Shown in pieces: positions 1 through 6,474 of a stretch of DNA of 14,211 bases. The first letter of the stretch is position 1. Each line of letters starts with the position of its first letter. The notes beneath the pieces are model-generated. The model saw nothing but the letters and a program-made list of their open reading frames with translations. It had not been told where the DNA came from and did no database searches. The translations under genes and the position numbers were made by a program. The DNA comes from an uncultured Lachnospiraceae bacterium (GTDB lineage Bacteria; Bacillota; Clostridia; Lachnospirales; Lachnospiraceae), in assembly GCA_905201915.1 (NCBI GenBank), contig CAJKQE010000057.1:1-14211 (forward strand). Direction: 5' to 3'.

Positions 1-32
1 TCACTAAATAATTAGTGAGGCAGTCCCCTCCT
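1..32 (-). terminator. possible terminator cut by the window edge
   Basis: A 7-bp inverted repeat (TCACTAA at 1-7, TTAGTGA at 12-18) with a 4-nt loop sits 37 nt after the stop codon of the leftward substrate-binding protein gene. In leftward reading it is preceded by GGGGACTGCC. If the complementary bases continue beyond the left edge, this would be the tip of a long GC-rich terminator stem that ends the asnA/lipoprotein operon. The far arm and any U-run are outside the window, so this is an inference. An AGGAGG at 27-32 (leftward) could instead be a ribosome binding site for a next gene, but no start codon lies at a proper distance. Confidence 0.35.
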
Positions 33-54
33 GTTTGACGTAAAATTACAACTG

Positions 55-1134
55 TCAAATAGACAAATCATTATACAAAATCCCCTCGGCAAGAGTTTCC
101 ACACCATCTGCTGTGCGAACACCGCTGGCAAAGATTTCATTTAACATAACAGGTATCACTCTATTGCTTTTCACTACCTTCATTTCTGCAAATGTATCAT
201 CCTGTAAAAATAAATCCATTTTTTCTTCTTTTATCAGTTCTTCATCATCATCCAAATATGGAGTATAGGTAATAAACAATACATCCGGATTTGCTTCAGC
301 AACTTCCTCTGCTGTCAGCACTCTACTTTCCTCTTGTGCAAGCGTCCCGCCAATCTGATTTACCATATCTCCGGCAAGGCTGTTCGCACCGTAATTGATA
401 AACCCATCTGTTCCCTTTTCCAAAATCAAAACAGAGGGCTTTGTTTCCATTTTCTCAACTTTTTTCCGGATTTTTTTTATCTTATCTTTCATAGATTTTA
501 CCAGTTTCTCTGCTTTCTCTTCTACTTGAAAGATTTTCCCTATATTTTTAATGTCTTTATATTCATTTTCCAAAGTATCTTTTTCAGACGCGGTATTCGT
601 ATTGATATATACATTCACATTCTGGTCCAGCCATTCCTGTGGTTCTCCCAGCGTACTTTCCTCAAAATAAGAAACCCATGAAAAAATCATATCCGGTTCT
701 TCTGCAGTAATAGTTTCTTTGGAAGGCGTAAATTCCTCCAGATTTTTCAATTTGCTAAAGGACTCCTGATATTCTTCTAAAACCGGTTGTTCTATCCCTG
801 CTACCGCTGCAATTTTATCTTCCAATCCAAGGGCTAACATCGTTTCCACATTTCCCTGATAGACTGCCACTACCTTTTCCGGCTGTTTTTCATAAACAGT
901 TTCATATTCCTTGCCGTCCGGTCCTTTTGTTTTTATTGTTAAAGGATAATAAGGCATTTCATCCTGGGATATTCCTTTGGCTTCCTTTACATTTTTATTA
1001 TCTTCATCTTTAACAGCCTCTTTCTTTTCCTTGTCACTTTTATCAGAGGTGTTACTATAACAGGTTCCTACACCAATGGCCACAGCAACAGTAAGAATGC
1101 CTGCAACAAGCCACTTCTTTGTCTTCTGTTCCAT
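55..1134 (-). CDS. ABC transporter substrate-binding lipoprotein, iron-siderophore/cobalamin type
   Basis: 359-residue extracytoplasmic binding protein of the class III (FecB/BtuF-like, Peripla_BP_2) type, which captures ferric chelates or corrinoids for an ABC importer. A basic N-terminus and hydrophobic stretch (about residues 8-24) lead to Cys25, the likely lipidated residue. The preceding residues V-G-T make a poor lipobox, since Thr at -1 is unusual. A charged Lys/Glu/Asp-rich linker follows (about 30-55). The binding fold starts near residue 86 with KVVAVYQGNVETMLALGL, typical of the family. A long Lys-rich helix (about 205-231) fits the backbone helix that joins the two lobes in class III proteins. 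The start ATG has a GAGGAG site overlapping the asnA stop, 11 nt away, so the two genes are probably one transcript. No permease or ATPase gene is visible. The substrate cannot be read from sequence; iron chelate is favoured by the nearby DtxR-type gene. Confidence 0.85.
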   Translation of the reverse strand: MEQKTKKWLVAGILTVAVAIGVGTCYSNTSDKSDKEKKEAVKDEDNKNVKEAKGISQDEMPYYPLTIKTKGPDGKEYETVYEKQPEKVVAVYQGNVETMLALGLEDKIAAVAGIEQPVLEEYQESFSKLKNLEEFTPSKETITAEEPDMIFSWVSYFEESTLGEPQEWLDQNVNVYINTNTASEKDTLENEYKDIKNIGKIFQVEEKAEKLVKSMKDKIKKIRKKVEKMETKPSVLILEKGTDGFINYGANSLAGDMVNQIGGTLAQEESRVLTAEEVAEANPDVLFITYTPYLDDDEELIKEEKMDLFLQDDTFAEMKVVKSNRVIPVMLNEIFASGVRTADGVETLAEGILYNDLSI

Positions 1135-1145
1135 CTTATTCTCCT

Positions 1146-2153
1146 CTATAAAATCTCTATTCCTGCTTTTTTACAGGCAGTTAAAGTTTCTTCATCCCAA
1201 ATAGATGCCTGAACCTCACCTACATGTACTTTTCCCAAAAACAGCATACAAATTCTGGATTGACCGATACCACCGCCTATAGTAAGAGGTAATTCCCCAT
1301 TTAAAAGCATCTTATGGAATGGAAGATTTCTTCTCTCATCACAGCCTGCTTTCTTTAATTGTTCATCCAAAGATTTTTCATCTACACGAATACCCATGGA
1401 AGAAATTTCCAAAGCACACTGAAGAGGTTCATGCCAGAATAAGATGTCACAATTTAACTTCCAGTCATCATAATCCGGAGCCCTGCCGTCATGCTTTTCT
1501 CCTGATGCCAGAACATCGCCAATCTGCATAATACATACTGTTTTATGCTCTTTTGTATATGCCTGCTCCCTTTCCTTCGGTGTCAGAGACGGATATAAAT
1601 CTTCTAATTCCTGAGAAGTTATAAATGCCACATCTCGGCAAAGCTCTGTATTCAAATTTTCATATTGATATTTAATTTCATCCAATGCATTACAAATTGT
1701 ACCTACAATACGCTGAACTGTATTTTTTAAATAATCTAAAGTACGGTCTTCTCTTGTAATGATTTTTTCCCAGTCCCACTGGTCAACATAAATAGAATGA
1801 AGATTATCCAGTTCTTCATCTCTACGAATTGCGTTCATATCAGTTAAAAGCCCTTTTCCCACATGAAAATCATAATGATAAAGCGCCATACGTTTCCATT
1901 TTGCCAGAGAATGAACAACCTGCGCTGTAGTTCCTGCGTCAGGAATATCAAAATTTACCGGACGCTCAACACCATTTAAGTCATCATTTAACCCCATAGC
2001 CGGATCAACAAATAAAGGTGCTGTTACCCTTTTCAATTTTAATGCCATACACAGCTTTTTCTGCATAAGATTTTTAATTGCCCCAATTGCTTCCTGTGTT
2101 TCGTATCTAGATAAGCATGAATGATAGTCTTTCGGTATGATTACTGTTCCCAT
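1146..2153 (-). CDS. asnA: aspartate-ammonia ligase (asparagine synthetase A)
   Basis: 335 residues, the usual length for AsnA (E. coli about 330). The enzyme makes asparagine from aspartate, ammonia and ATP in the cytoplasm and is built on a class II aminoacyl-tRNA-synthetase fold. Family-typical segments are PKDYHSCLSRYETQEAI near the N-terminus, residues 86-129 (WKRMALYHYDF through the YVDQWDWEK region), KHDGRAPDYDDWKL at 220-233, and the motif-3-like GGGIGQSR at 293-300 with its arginine. The ATG is preceded by GGAGG at about 9 nt. It is the first gene of a leftward pair with a binding lipoprotein and has a clear promoter at 2185-2213. The leader is only about 25 nt, so it cannot hold a T-box, a device that often controls asparagine genes in Firmicutes. 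Identification is secure. Confidence 0.97.
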   Translation of the reverse strand: MGTVIIPKDYHSCLSRYETQEAIGAIKNLMQKKLCMALKLKRVTAPLFVDPAMGLNDDLNGVERPVNFDIPDAGTTAQVVHSLAKWKRMALYHYDFHVGKGLLTDMNAIRRDEELDNLHSIYVDQWDWEKIITREDRTLDYLKNTVQRIVGTICNALDEIKYQYENLNTELCRDVAFITSQELEDLYPSLTPKEREQAYTKEHKTVCIMQIGDVLASGEKHDGRAPDYDDWKLNCDILFWHEPLQCALEISSMGIRVDEKSLDEQLKKAGCDERRNLPFHKMLLNGELPLTIGGGIGQSRICMLFLGKVHVGEVQASIWDEETLTACKKAGIEIL

Positions 2154-2184
2154 TTACTTTCCTCCGTCAAATATTATGTGTTTT

Positions 2185-2213
2185 ATTCTAGTACAAAATA
2201 TCAGGAATGTAAA
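2185..2213 (-). promoter_or_regulatory. sigma-A promoter for asnA
   Basis: In leftward reading the -35 element is TTTACA (2208-2213) and the -10 element is TAGAAT (2185-2190), with a 17-bp spacer. Transcription would start near 2178, about 25 nt before the asnA start codon. Confidence 0.75.
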
Positions 2214-2241
2214 CATAAATAAACTCTGAGTTCTTATCTAT

Positions 2242-2270
2242 TTGAACTTCTTAGTAAAATATGATATCCT
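2242..2270 (+). promoter_or_regulatory. probable sigma-A promoter for the DtxR-type regulator
   Basis: TTGAAC (2242-2247) and TATCCT (2265-2270) are 17 bp apart. The -10 element lies inside the dyad at 2262-2277, so a bound regulator would block it. The -10 match is moderate. Confidence 0.55.
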
Positions 2271-2277
2271 AATATCA
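2262..2277. promoter_or_regulatory. candidate operator, 16-bp inverted repeat
   Basis: TGATAT-CCTA-ATATCA is a perfect 6+6 dyad around a 4-bp centre. It covers the -10 region and start point of the regulator gene. This placement suggests autoregulation. It does not match the known DtxR/IdeR or MntR box consensus that I can recall, so the bound protein is an inference. Confidence 0.45.
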
Positions 2278-2305
2278 GTATATTTTTGAAGGAAGGAGTC
2301 GCTGC

Positions 2306-2695
2306 ATGAAAATACAGGAATCTGCCGAAAACTATTTGGAAACCATTCTCGTTATCAGTAAACGTAAGCCTCAGGTTCGTTCTATTGATATCGCAAATGA
2401 ATTATCCTTTTCCAAACCAAGTGTCAGCGTTGCCATGAAAAATCTCCGACTAAACGGATACATAAATGTTAATCAGGAAGGCTATATCACCCTAACCGAG
2501 TCCGGGCTTGCTATTGCAGAAAAAATATATGAGCGCCACGAGCTTTTAAGTACATGGCTGATAAAACTGGGCGTAGCTCCTGAAACAGCTTCTGAAGATG
2601 CCTGTCGTATGGAACATGTCATCAGTACAGAAAGCTTTCTTGCAATTAAACAACATACACAAAGCATGGCAGAAAAACATAAAAAAGAGATTTAG
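2306..2695 (+). CDS. DtxR/MntR-family metal-dependent transcriptional regulator
   Basis: 129-residue cytoplasmic DNA-binding protein, near the MntR length (142) and without the SH3-like third domain of DtxR (226). The N-terminal winged helix-turn-helix (about 5-70) is followed by the metal-binding dimerisation helices (RHELLSTWLIKLGV and CRMEHVIS). By hand alignment to B. subtilis MntR (D8, E11, H77, E99, E102, H103) the site residues here are N9, E12, H78, C100, E103 and H104. Cys100 falls where DtxR has Cys102, an iron-type feature, and Asn9 replaces the Asp of MntR. It probably senses Fe(II) or Mn(II) and represses uptake genes. AAGGAG sits 7 nt before the ATG. It is divergent from asnA and the binding lipoprotein, which could be a target. 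The family call is firm; the metal is uncertain. Confidence 0.9.
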   Translation: MKIQESAENYLETILVISKRKPQVRSIDIANELSFSKPSVSVAMKNLRLNGYINVNQEGYITLTESGLAIAEKIYERHELLSTWLIKLGVAPETASEDACRMEHVISTESFLAIKQHTQSMAEKHKKEI

Positions 2696-2747
2696 ACAAA
2701 AGAACAACAGCTATCAATAATCTCATCAATAGCTGTTGTTCTTTTGT
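2696..2747. terminator. bidirectional terminator between convergent genes
   Basis: A perfect 19-bp stem (2696-2714 with 2729-2747) and a 14-nt loop start right after the regulator stop codon. The outer stem carries AAAAGAA/TTCTTTT, so both strands end in a U-rich arm. It can serve the rightward regulator and the leftward coiled-coil gene. Confidence 0.8.
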
Positions 2748-2768
2748 GCTCTATTACAAATAGGTTTT

Positions 2769-3329
2769 TTATTTTTTATTATTCTTCATCTGCTCTGCTA
2801 CTTTTTTCTTAATTTCATTCATCTTCTGATAGGTATCTGCAAGGCTCTGCTGTGTTTTATTAATGGTATTTACATACTCTGCAATTTTATACTGTACTTC
2901 TGAAACAGCATTTCTAACGCCTTCATAGTCTGCCTCTGATCCGATATTTCGTTCTGCTTCCTGCAGTTTTTCTTTTAGTTCCTGATTTTCTGCACGAAGT
3001 TTCAAAACTTCTTTACCCAGCTTTTCTCTCAAAATTCTCTTTTCTGCTTCCAACCTTACTGTATCAGAATGTACTTCTTTATACTGCCCTTCCAGCTTTT
3101 CCAAATCTTCTTTTAATTTGGCATTTTCTGTATCATATTCCTCAATTTTTGCTTCTTTTTCTTCTATAAGTTCTTCCAGCTCTTTAATCTTTGCTTCATA
3201 ATTGGCAGCAGCTTCTTCGCTTGCCTTTTTTAAACAGAACATCTGCTCATTCATATTTTCTACATATTCAATAACCTGATCCCGTTTGTAACCTCCTACT
3301 GAAGTTTTAAAAGTAATTTCATTCTCCAT
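2769..3329 (-). CDS. DivIVA-like coiled-coil protein
   Basis: 186 residues from the chosen start. The opening (ITFKTSVGGYKRDQVIEYVENMNEQ region, residues 5-29) resembles the N-terminal DivIVA segment, with the GY-(x)-(R/K)D-x-V pattern that in DivIVA/GpsB contacts curved membrane. Residues about 30-130 are a long heptad-rich Glu/Lys coiled coil. A second helical region (about 140-186) ends in a basic tail, MKNNKK. Such proteins act as scaffolds in division or polar growth, but no precise role can be assigned. I chose the ATG at 3329 because GGGGAG lies 7 nt upstream and the DivIVA-like motif starts there. The frame stays open to 3506, but that extension is Lys/Phe/Ile-rich, matches nothing I know and would run into the tRNA promoter. 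No clear promoter was found. Confidence 0.7.
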   Translation of the reverse strand: MENEITFKTSVGGYKRDQVIEYVENMNEQMFCLKKASEEAAANYEAKIKELEELIEEKEAKIEEYDTENAKLKEDLEKLEGQYKEVHSDTVRLEAEKRILREKLGKEVLKLRAENQELKEKLQEAERNIGSEADYEGVRNAVSEVQYKIAEYVNTINKTQQSLADTYQKMNEIKKKVAEQMKNNKK

Positions 3330-3474
3330 GTATATTCTCCCCTTTATGTAAAAATTTAAAATTTTATCCCCCTTATCTTTTCTTATCTTATCATGTATTT
3401 CGTATTTCTTCCAGCATATTTCATGCAAAATCATTATCTCTTTAAAATTTCTAAAATTTTTTTCAAAAAAAGTA

Positions 3475-3503
3475 TTGACATTTTCATATTTATGCCCTAT
3501 AAT
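3475..3503 (+). promoter_or_regulatory. consensus sigma-A promoter for tRNA-Arg
   Basis: TTGACA (3475-3480), a 17-bp spacer and TATAAT (3498-3503) match the sigma-A consensus exactly. The start point would be near 3510. Confidence 0.93.
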
Positions 3504-3510
3504 CAATTTT

Positions 3511-3532
3511 GTTGCTGAGGCAGTCAGCTAAC
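3511..3532 (+). other. hairpin in the tRNA-Arg 5' leader
   Basis: GTTGCTG (3511-3517) pairs with CAGC and AAC (3525-3532, one bulged T) around a 7-nt loop, just before the mature 5' end. It starts at the expected first transcribed base. It may help RNase P processing; this is inference. Confidence 0.4.
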
Positions 3533-3536
3533 AAAT

Positions 3537-3610
3537 GTGCGTTTAGCTCAGCTGGATAGAGCGTTTGGCTACGGACCAAAAGGTCGGGGGTTCGAATCCT
3601 CTAACGCACG
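3537..3610 (+). tRNA. tRNA-Arg (anticodon ACG)
   Basis: A 74-nt cloverleaf. The acceptor stem GTGCGTT (3537-3543) pairs with AACGCAC (3603-3609), with G3610 as discriminator. The anticodon stem TTTGG/CCAAA encloses CTACGGA, anticodon ACG at 3571-3573, which reads CGN arginine codons once the A is deaminated to inosine. The TTCGAAT T-loop is present. CCA is not encoded. Confidence 0.97.
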
Positions 3611-3611
3611 T

Positions 3612-3646
3612 AAAACCCTTATATCTTCGGATATAAGGGTTTTTTT
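3612..3646 (+). terminator. Rho-independent terminator after tRNA-Arg
   Basis: AAAACCCTTATATC (3612-3625) pairs perfectly with 3630-3643 around a UUCG tetraloop, followed by T residues to 3646. It stands 41 nt before the next coding start, so transcription of that gene either starts in this small gap or depends on read-through. Confidence 0.92.
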
Positions 3647-3687
3647 GTATCAAAATATAGTTTTATTTTCAATGAAAGGATTTTAAT

Positions 3688-5376
3688 ATGTTTACTTCAC
3701 AAGAACTTAAACAACAACTTTCTTCCATAGACCGAAAAAGTTACCCTGCCTACAAAAGTTTGAAAGGCATTTACAAATTCAATCATTTTCTTCTTTCTAT
3801 AGACCATGTACAGGGAGATCCCTTTGCCTCTCCTTCACATTTAAGTATTCAAGTTCCTGCAAAGATTGCCGGATTCCCCGAATTCTGTATTTCTACACGA
3901 GCTGTACGCATTGCCGTACAGGATTATCTTTTACGAAAATTCTCTCAGCAGCTCTCCATTTATAATTTTAAAGCAAAAGGTTCCGGAAAAAGCGGCTCTA
4001 TTTCTACTACAATCTGTGGACAGGAAATTTTAGAACGCACAGCTTGTGAAATGAATTCTGATTTTGTTACTGTCCGTTTTACCGTAGGATTTCCTGCCAA
4101 CGGAAGAACTATCAATGCTTTTGAATTAGAAAAAATTCTCTTTGACTTTCTTCCTTCTTGTGTAGAAAAGTCACTGCTTTATAAAAACCTTTCTCATAAA
4201 ACCATTGAAAATGTCGTCTTCCTTGCCGAAGACCAGGAATTTTTGAGACAAGAATTAAAAAAACACCATCTTGTTGCCTTTGTTGCAAATAACTCCATTC
4301 TTCCAAGAGAAAGCGGTATTTCTCAAAAACCAATGAAAGATGCTGTTCCATTTCAATCTCCTGTTTCTTTAGAAATGGAATTTCGCCTTCCTCACAGAGG
4401 CACTCTAAAAGGAATGGCAATCCCCCAAGGTATTACTTTAATCGCAGGGGGCGGTTACCATGGAAAATCTACTCTTTTAACAGCCCTTGAAACCGGTGTA
4501 TACAATCATATCTCCGGAGATGGCAGAGAATTTGTTCTTACAGATGCTTCCGCCATGAAACTTCGTGCAGAGGATGGACGTTTTATAAAAGATGTAGACA
4601 TATCACTGTTTATCAATGATTTGCCGAACAAAAAAGATACCCATTGTTTTTCCACTTTGGATGCCAGCGGCAGCACTTCTCAGGCAGCAGAAATTGTAGA
4701 AGGTATGGAAGCCGGAAGCACCCTGTTTCTACTGGATGAAGATACTTCCGCTACAAACTTCATGGTACGTGATGCTTTCATGCAGCAGGTAATCAGCCGT
4801 GATGAAGAACCTATCACTCCATTTTTAGAACGTGCTCCGCAGTTGTTTTCAAAAGCAGGTATTTCTACTGTATTGGTAGCCGGCAGTTCAGGTGCTTTCT
4901 TCCATATTGCAGATACGATTATTCAAATGGATCATTATCAAGCTCTGGATATCACAGAAAAAGTCAAAAAACTTTGTTCTGACTATCCGCTGCCTCCCTC
5001 ATCTGTTCCTGAATTTTATATGCCTGTCTCCAATCGCATTATGAGCAGCACAAAAAAATCTACTTATAAAGATTTTAAAATGAAATGTCATGGAAAAGAC
5101 AGCTTTTCAATAGGAAAAGATACGATTGATTTAAGATATGTCGAACAGATTGCAGATAAAGAGCAGACGGCTGCTTTAGGAGAACTATTAAGATATGCAC
5201 AAGAATATCTGATTGACGGAAAACGTACAGTTTCTGAAATTATATCTATTTTACAAAACAACATGGAAAAAAACGGTTTTTCTAACTTTTTCAGCAATGC
5301 CTATATCCCCTGTGGCATGGCAGTGCCACGTATTCAGGAAATCTTTTCCTGTTTTAATCGCTATCGAAGACCATAA
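3688..5376 (+). CDS. predicted ABC-class ATPase, COG3044/PF09818 family
   Basis: 562-residue soluble protein without signal peptide or membrane segments. The ABC-type ATPase core is in the second half: Walker A GGGYHGKST (254-262), a signature-like segment DASGSTSQA (325-333), Walker B TLFLLDED (345-352) followed by TSATNFMVRDA, and a TVLVAGSSGAFFHIADTII strand (394-412). This order and wording fit the 'predicted ATPase of the ABC class' family. A distant eukaryotic relative, trypanosome MRB1590, is reported to bind RNA in RNA editing; the bacterial members have no settled role. The N-terminal 230 residues are family-specific. AAAGGA lies 7 nt before the ATG. It is the only gene between the tRNA-Arg terminator and the convergent degV, and no own promoter is obvious. 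An RNA-related role is a guess based on the distant relative. Confidence 0.88.
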   Translation: MFTSQELKQQLSSIDRKSYPAYKSLKGIYKFNHFLLSIDHVQGDPFASPSHLSIQVPAKIAGFPEFCISTRAVRIAVQDYLLRKFSQQLSIYNFKAKGSGKSGSISTTICGQEILERTACEMNSDFVTVRFTVGFPANGRTINAFELEKILFDFLPSCVEKSLLYKNLSHKTIENVVFLAEDQEFLRQELKKHHLVAFVANNSILPRESGISQKPMKDAVPFQSPVSLEMEFRLPHRGTLKGMAIPQGITLIAGGGYHGKSTLLTALETGVYNHISGDGREFVLTDASAMKLRAEDGRFIKDVDISLFINDLPNKKDTHCFSTLDASGSTSQAAEIVEGMEAGSTLFLLDEDTSATNFMVRDAFMQQVISRDEEPITPFLERAPQLFSKAGISTVLVAGSSGAFFHIADTIIQMDHYQALDITEKVKKLCSDYPLPPSSVPEFYMPVSNRIMSSTKKSTYKDFKMKCHGKDSFSIGKDTIDLRYVEQIADKEQTAALGELLRYAQEYLIDGKRTVSEIISILQNNMEKNGFSNFFSNAYIPCGMAVPRIQEIFSCFNRYRRP

Positions 5377-5381
5377 TTTTT

Positions 5382-5435
5382 AAAAAGGAGTTGTCGTATT
5401 AAGTGTATATCCCGAATATTTAAAGCGACAACTCC
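5382..5435 (-). terminator. terminator for degV
   Basis: GGAGTTGTCG (5387-5396) pairs perfectly with CGACAACTCC (5426-5435) across a 29-nt loop. In leftward reading the stem is followed by TTTTT, so it ends degV transcription. It also lies just after the rightward ATPase gene, where it is followed only by a weaker T-rich stretch. Confidence 0.75.
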
Positions 5436-5445
5436 GATTTCTTCT

Positions 5446-6342
5446 TTAGATTTCACATTTTTTCAAAATTCCCAGTCCCATAGGATAAGGACCTGTGTGT
5501 ACACCAATTGTTGCTCCGATTTGCATTGTTTCCCATGTTTCAACATGGTATCCTTTCTCTTTTAAACTTTTTCTCAAGTCTTCCTGAAAGGTTTCAAACT
5601 CAGGTACCATTAATCCCACTCCTGTAACAAGGGTGTATTCATTCAAATCTATTTTTTCTTTTTCTACATAATCTACAAACTTTTCAATAATTTTATGGAG
5701 AGATTTTTTTCTCCCTCTACAAAGCTCTGTAGACCCCAGCTCTGCATCACAGAAACGGAGAATTGGTTTGATATTCAGCATACTTCCTGCAAGACAGGCT
5801 GCTTTTCCTATTCTTCCCCCATGTTCCAAATATTTCAAGTCCTTTGTGGTGAAAAAGATTTGTCCTGTGTGTCTGATTTTTTTCAAAGCTTCCACTGCTG
5901 TCTCCAAATCCACATCCTGATTTCTCAGTTTCACTGCTTCTTTAACAAAAAGTCCCTGCAGTGCTGTAACAAGCTGAGAATTTACCACTTCTATTTTAGC
6001 CTGTGGAAATTCCTCTTCAACTTCTTCTTTTGCACTAACTGCCGCCTGCATAGAACCACTGAAATTCTTGGTAAGGCATATACAGAGAACCGGCAACCCT
6101 TGTTTCACCAGAGGAAGAAATGCATCTATATAATCCTGTACAGAGGGCATAGATGTTTTGGGATAGCAATCAGGATTATCTGCCATCTTCTGGTAAAATT
6201 CTGTAATCCCTGCTTCTTTCCCCTCTTTTAAATAATTTTCTCCGTCAAAAGAAACATAAAAAGATACTACCGTAACGTCTTCTTTCATTGTATAGCTCTC
6301 CGGTAAATCACAGGAGCTGTCTGTAACAATTCCAAATTTCAT
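5446..6342 (-). CDS. DegV family fatty-acid-binding protein
   Basis: 298 residues, the usual DegV length (about 280-300). Family members bind a long-chain fatty acid; in several Firmicutes the related FakB proteins hand the fatty acid to the kinase FakA for phospholipid synthesis. Visible hallmarks are the start MKFGIVTDSSCDLP, the head-group motif TSMPS (63-67), the LTKNFSGSMQAA segment (90-101), YLEHGGRIGK (171-180) and a C-terminal GATIGVHTGP-type stretch. The protein is cytoplasmic. No fakA-like partner is in view, so assignment as FakB is not made. The ATG has a GGGAG/AAAGG-type site close upstream. It is divergent from a TetR-type regulator, and a near-palindrome lies in the probable promoter region. 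Confidence 0.93.
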   Translation of the reverse strand: MKFGIVTDSSCDLPESYTMKEDVTVVSFYVSFDGENYLKEGKEAGITEFYQKMADNPDCYPKTSMPSVQDYIDAFLPLVKQGLPVLCICLTKNFSGSMQAAVSAKEEVEEEFPQAKIEVVNSQLVTALQGLFVKEAVKLRNQDVDLETAVEALKKIRHTGQIFFTTKDLKYLEHGGRIGKAACLAGSMLNIKPILRFCDAELGSTELCRGRKKSLHKIIEKFVDYVEKEKIDLNEYTLVTGVGLMVPEFETFQEDLRKSLKEKGYHVETWETMQIGATIGVHTGPYPMGLGILKKCEI

Positions 6343-6394
6343 TTTCTCCCAGCCTTTCTTGCTTTTCCTATTTTATTCTGATATTATTTCATTA

Positions 6395-6414
6395 AATGTG
6401 ACAATTGTAACATT
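6395..6414. promoter_or_regulatory. candidate TetR operator between degV and tetR
   Basis: AATGT-G-ACAATTGT-A-ACATT is a 20-bp palindrome with a single mismatched pair (positions 6 and 15). It overlaps possible -35 elements for leftward degV (TTACAA at 6405-6410, 18 bp from TAATAT at 6381-6386; or TTGTCA at 6399-6404). The 8-mer TGTGACAA of its left side recurs at 6449-6456, 52 bp away, just before the tetR ribosome binding site. Size and placement fit a TetR-family operator; binding is inferred. Confidence 0.55.
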
Positions 6415-6474
6415 ATGTATTCTTTAAAACAATATCTGAAAGCCCAACTGTGACAAAAAGGAGGTTTTTGTTTC

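Noticed and set aside
2154..2305. T-box or other amino-acid riboswitch before asnA
   Set aside because: The predicted leader is about 25 nt, too short, and no T-box core was seen on the leftward strand.
2696..2747. 19-bp perfect palindrome considered as a mobile-element end or recombination site
   Set aside because: It lies between convergent genes with U-rich arms, which a bidirectional terminator explains.
3330..3506. 59-codon N-terminal extension of the coiled-coil gene
   Set aside because: The ATG at 3329 has a good ribosome binding site and begins a DivIVA-like motif; the extension is compositionally odd and overlaps the tRNA promoter.
16..3525. Shared 10-mer TGAGGCAGTC at 16-25 and 3516-3525
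   Set aside because: A 10-base match between two places in 14 kb is expected by chance many times; flanks do not match.
3537..3687. tRNA-Arg 3' end as an integration site for a mobile element
   Set aside because: No integrase, no repeated tRNA tail and no foreign genes are found next to it in the window.
4112..4420. 102-codon leftward open frame inside the ATPase gene
   Set aside because: Antisense shadow of a conserved gene; no recognisable protein and no promoter.
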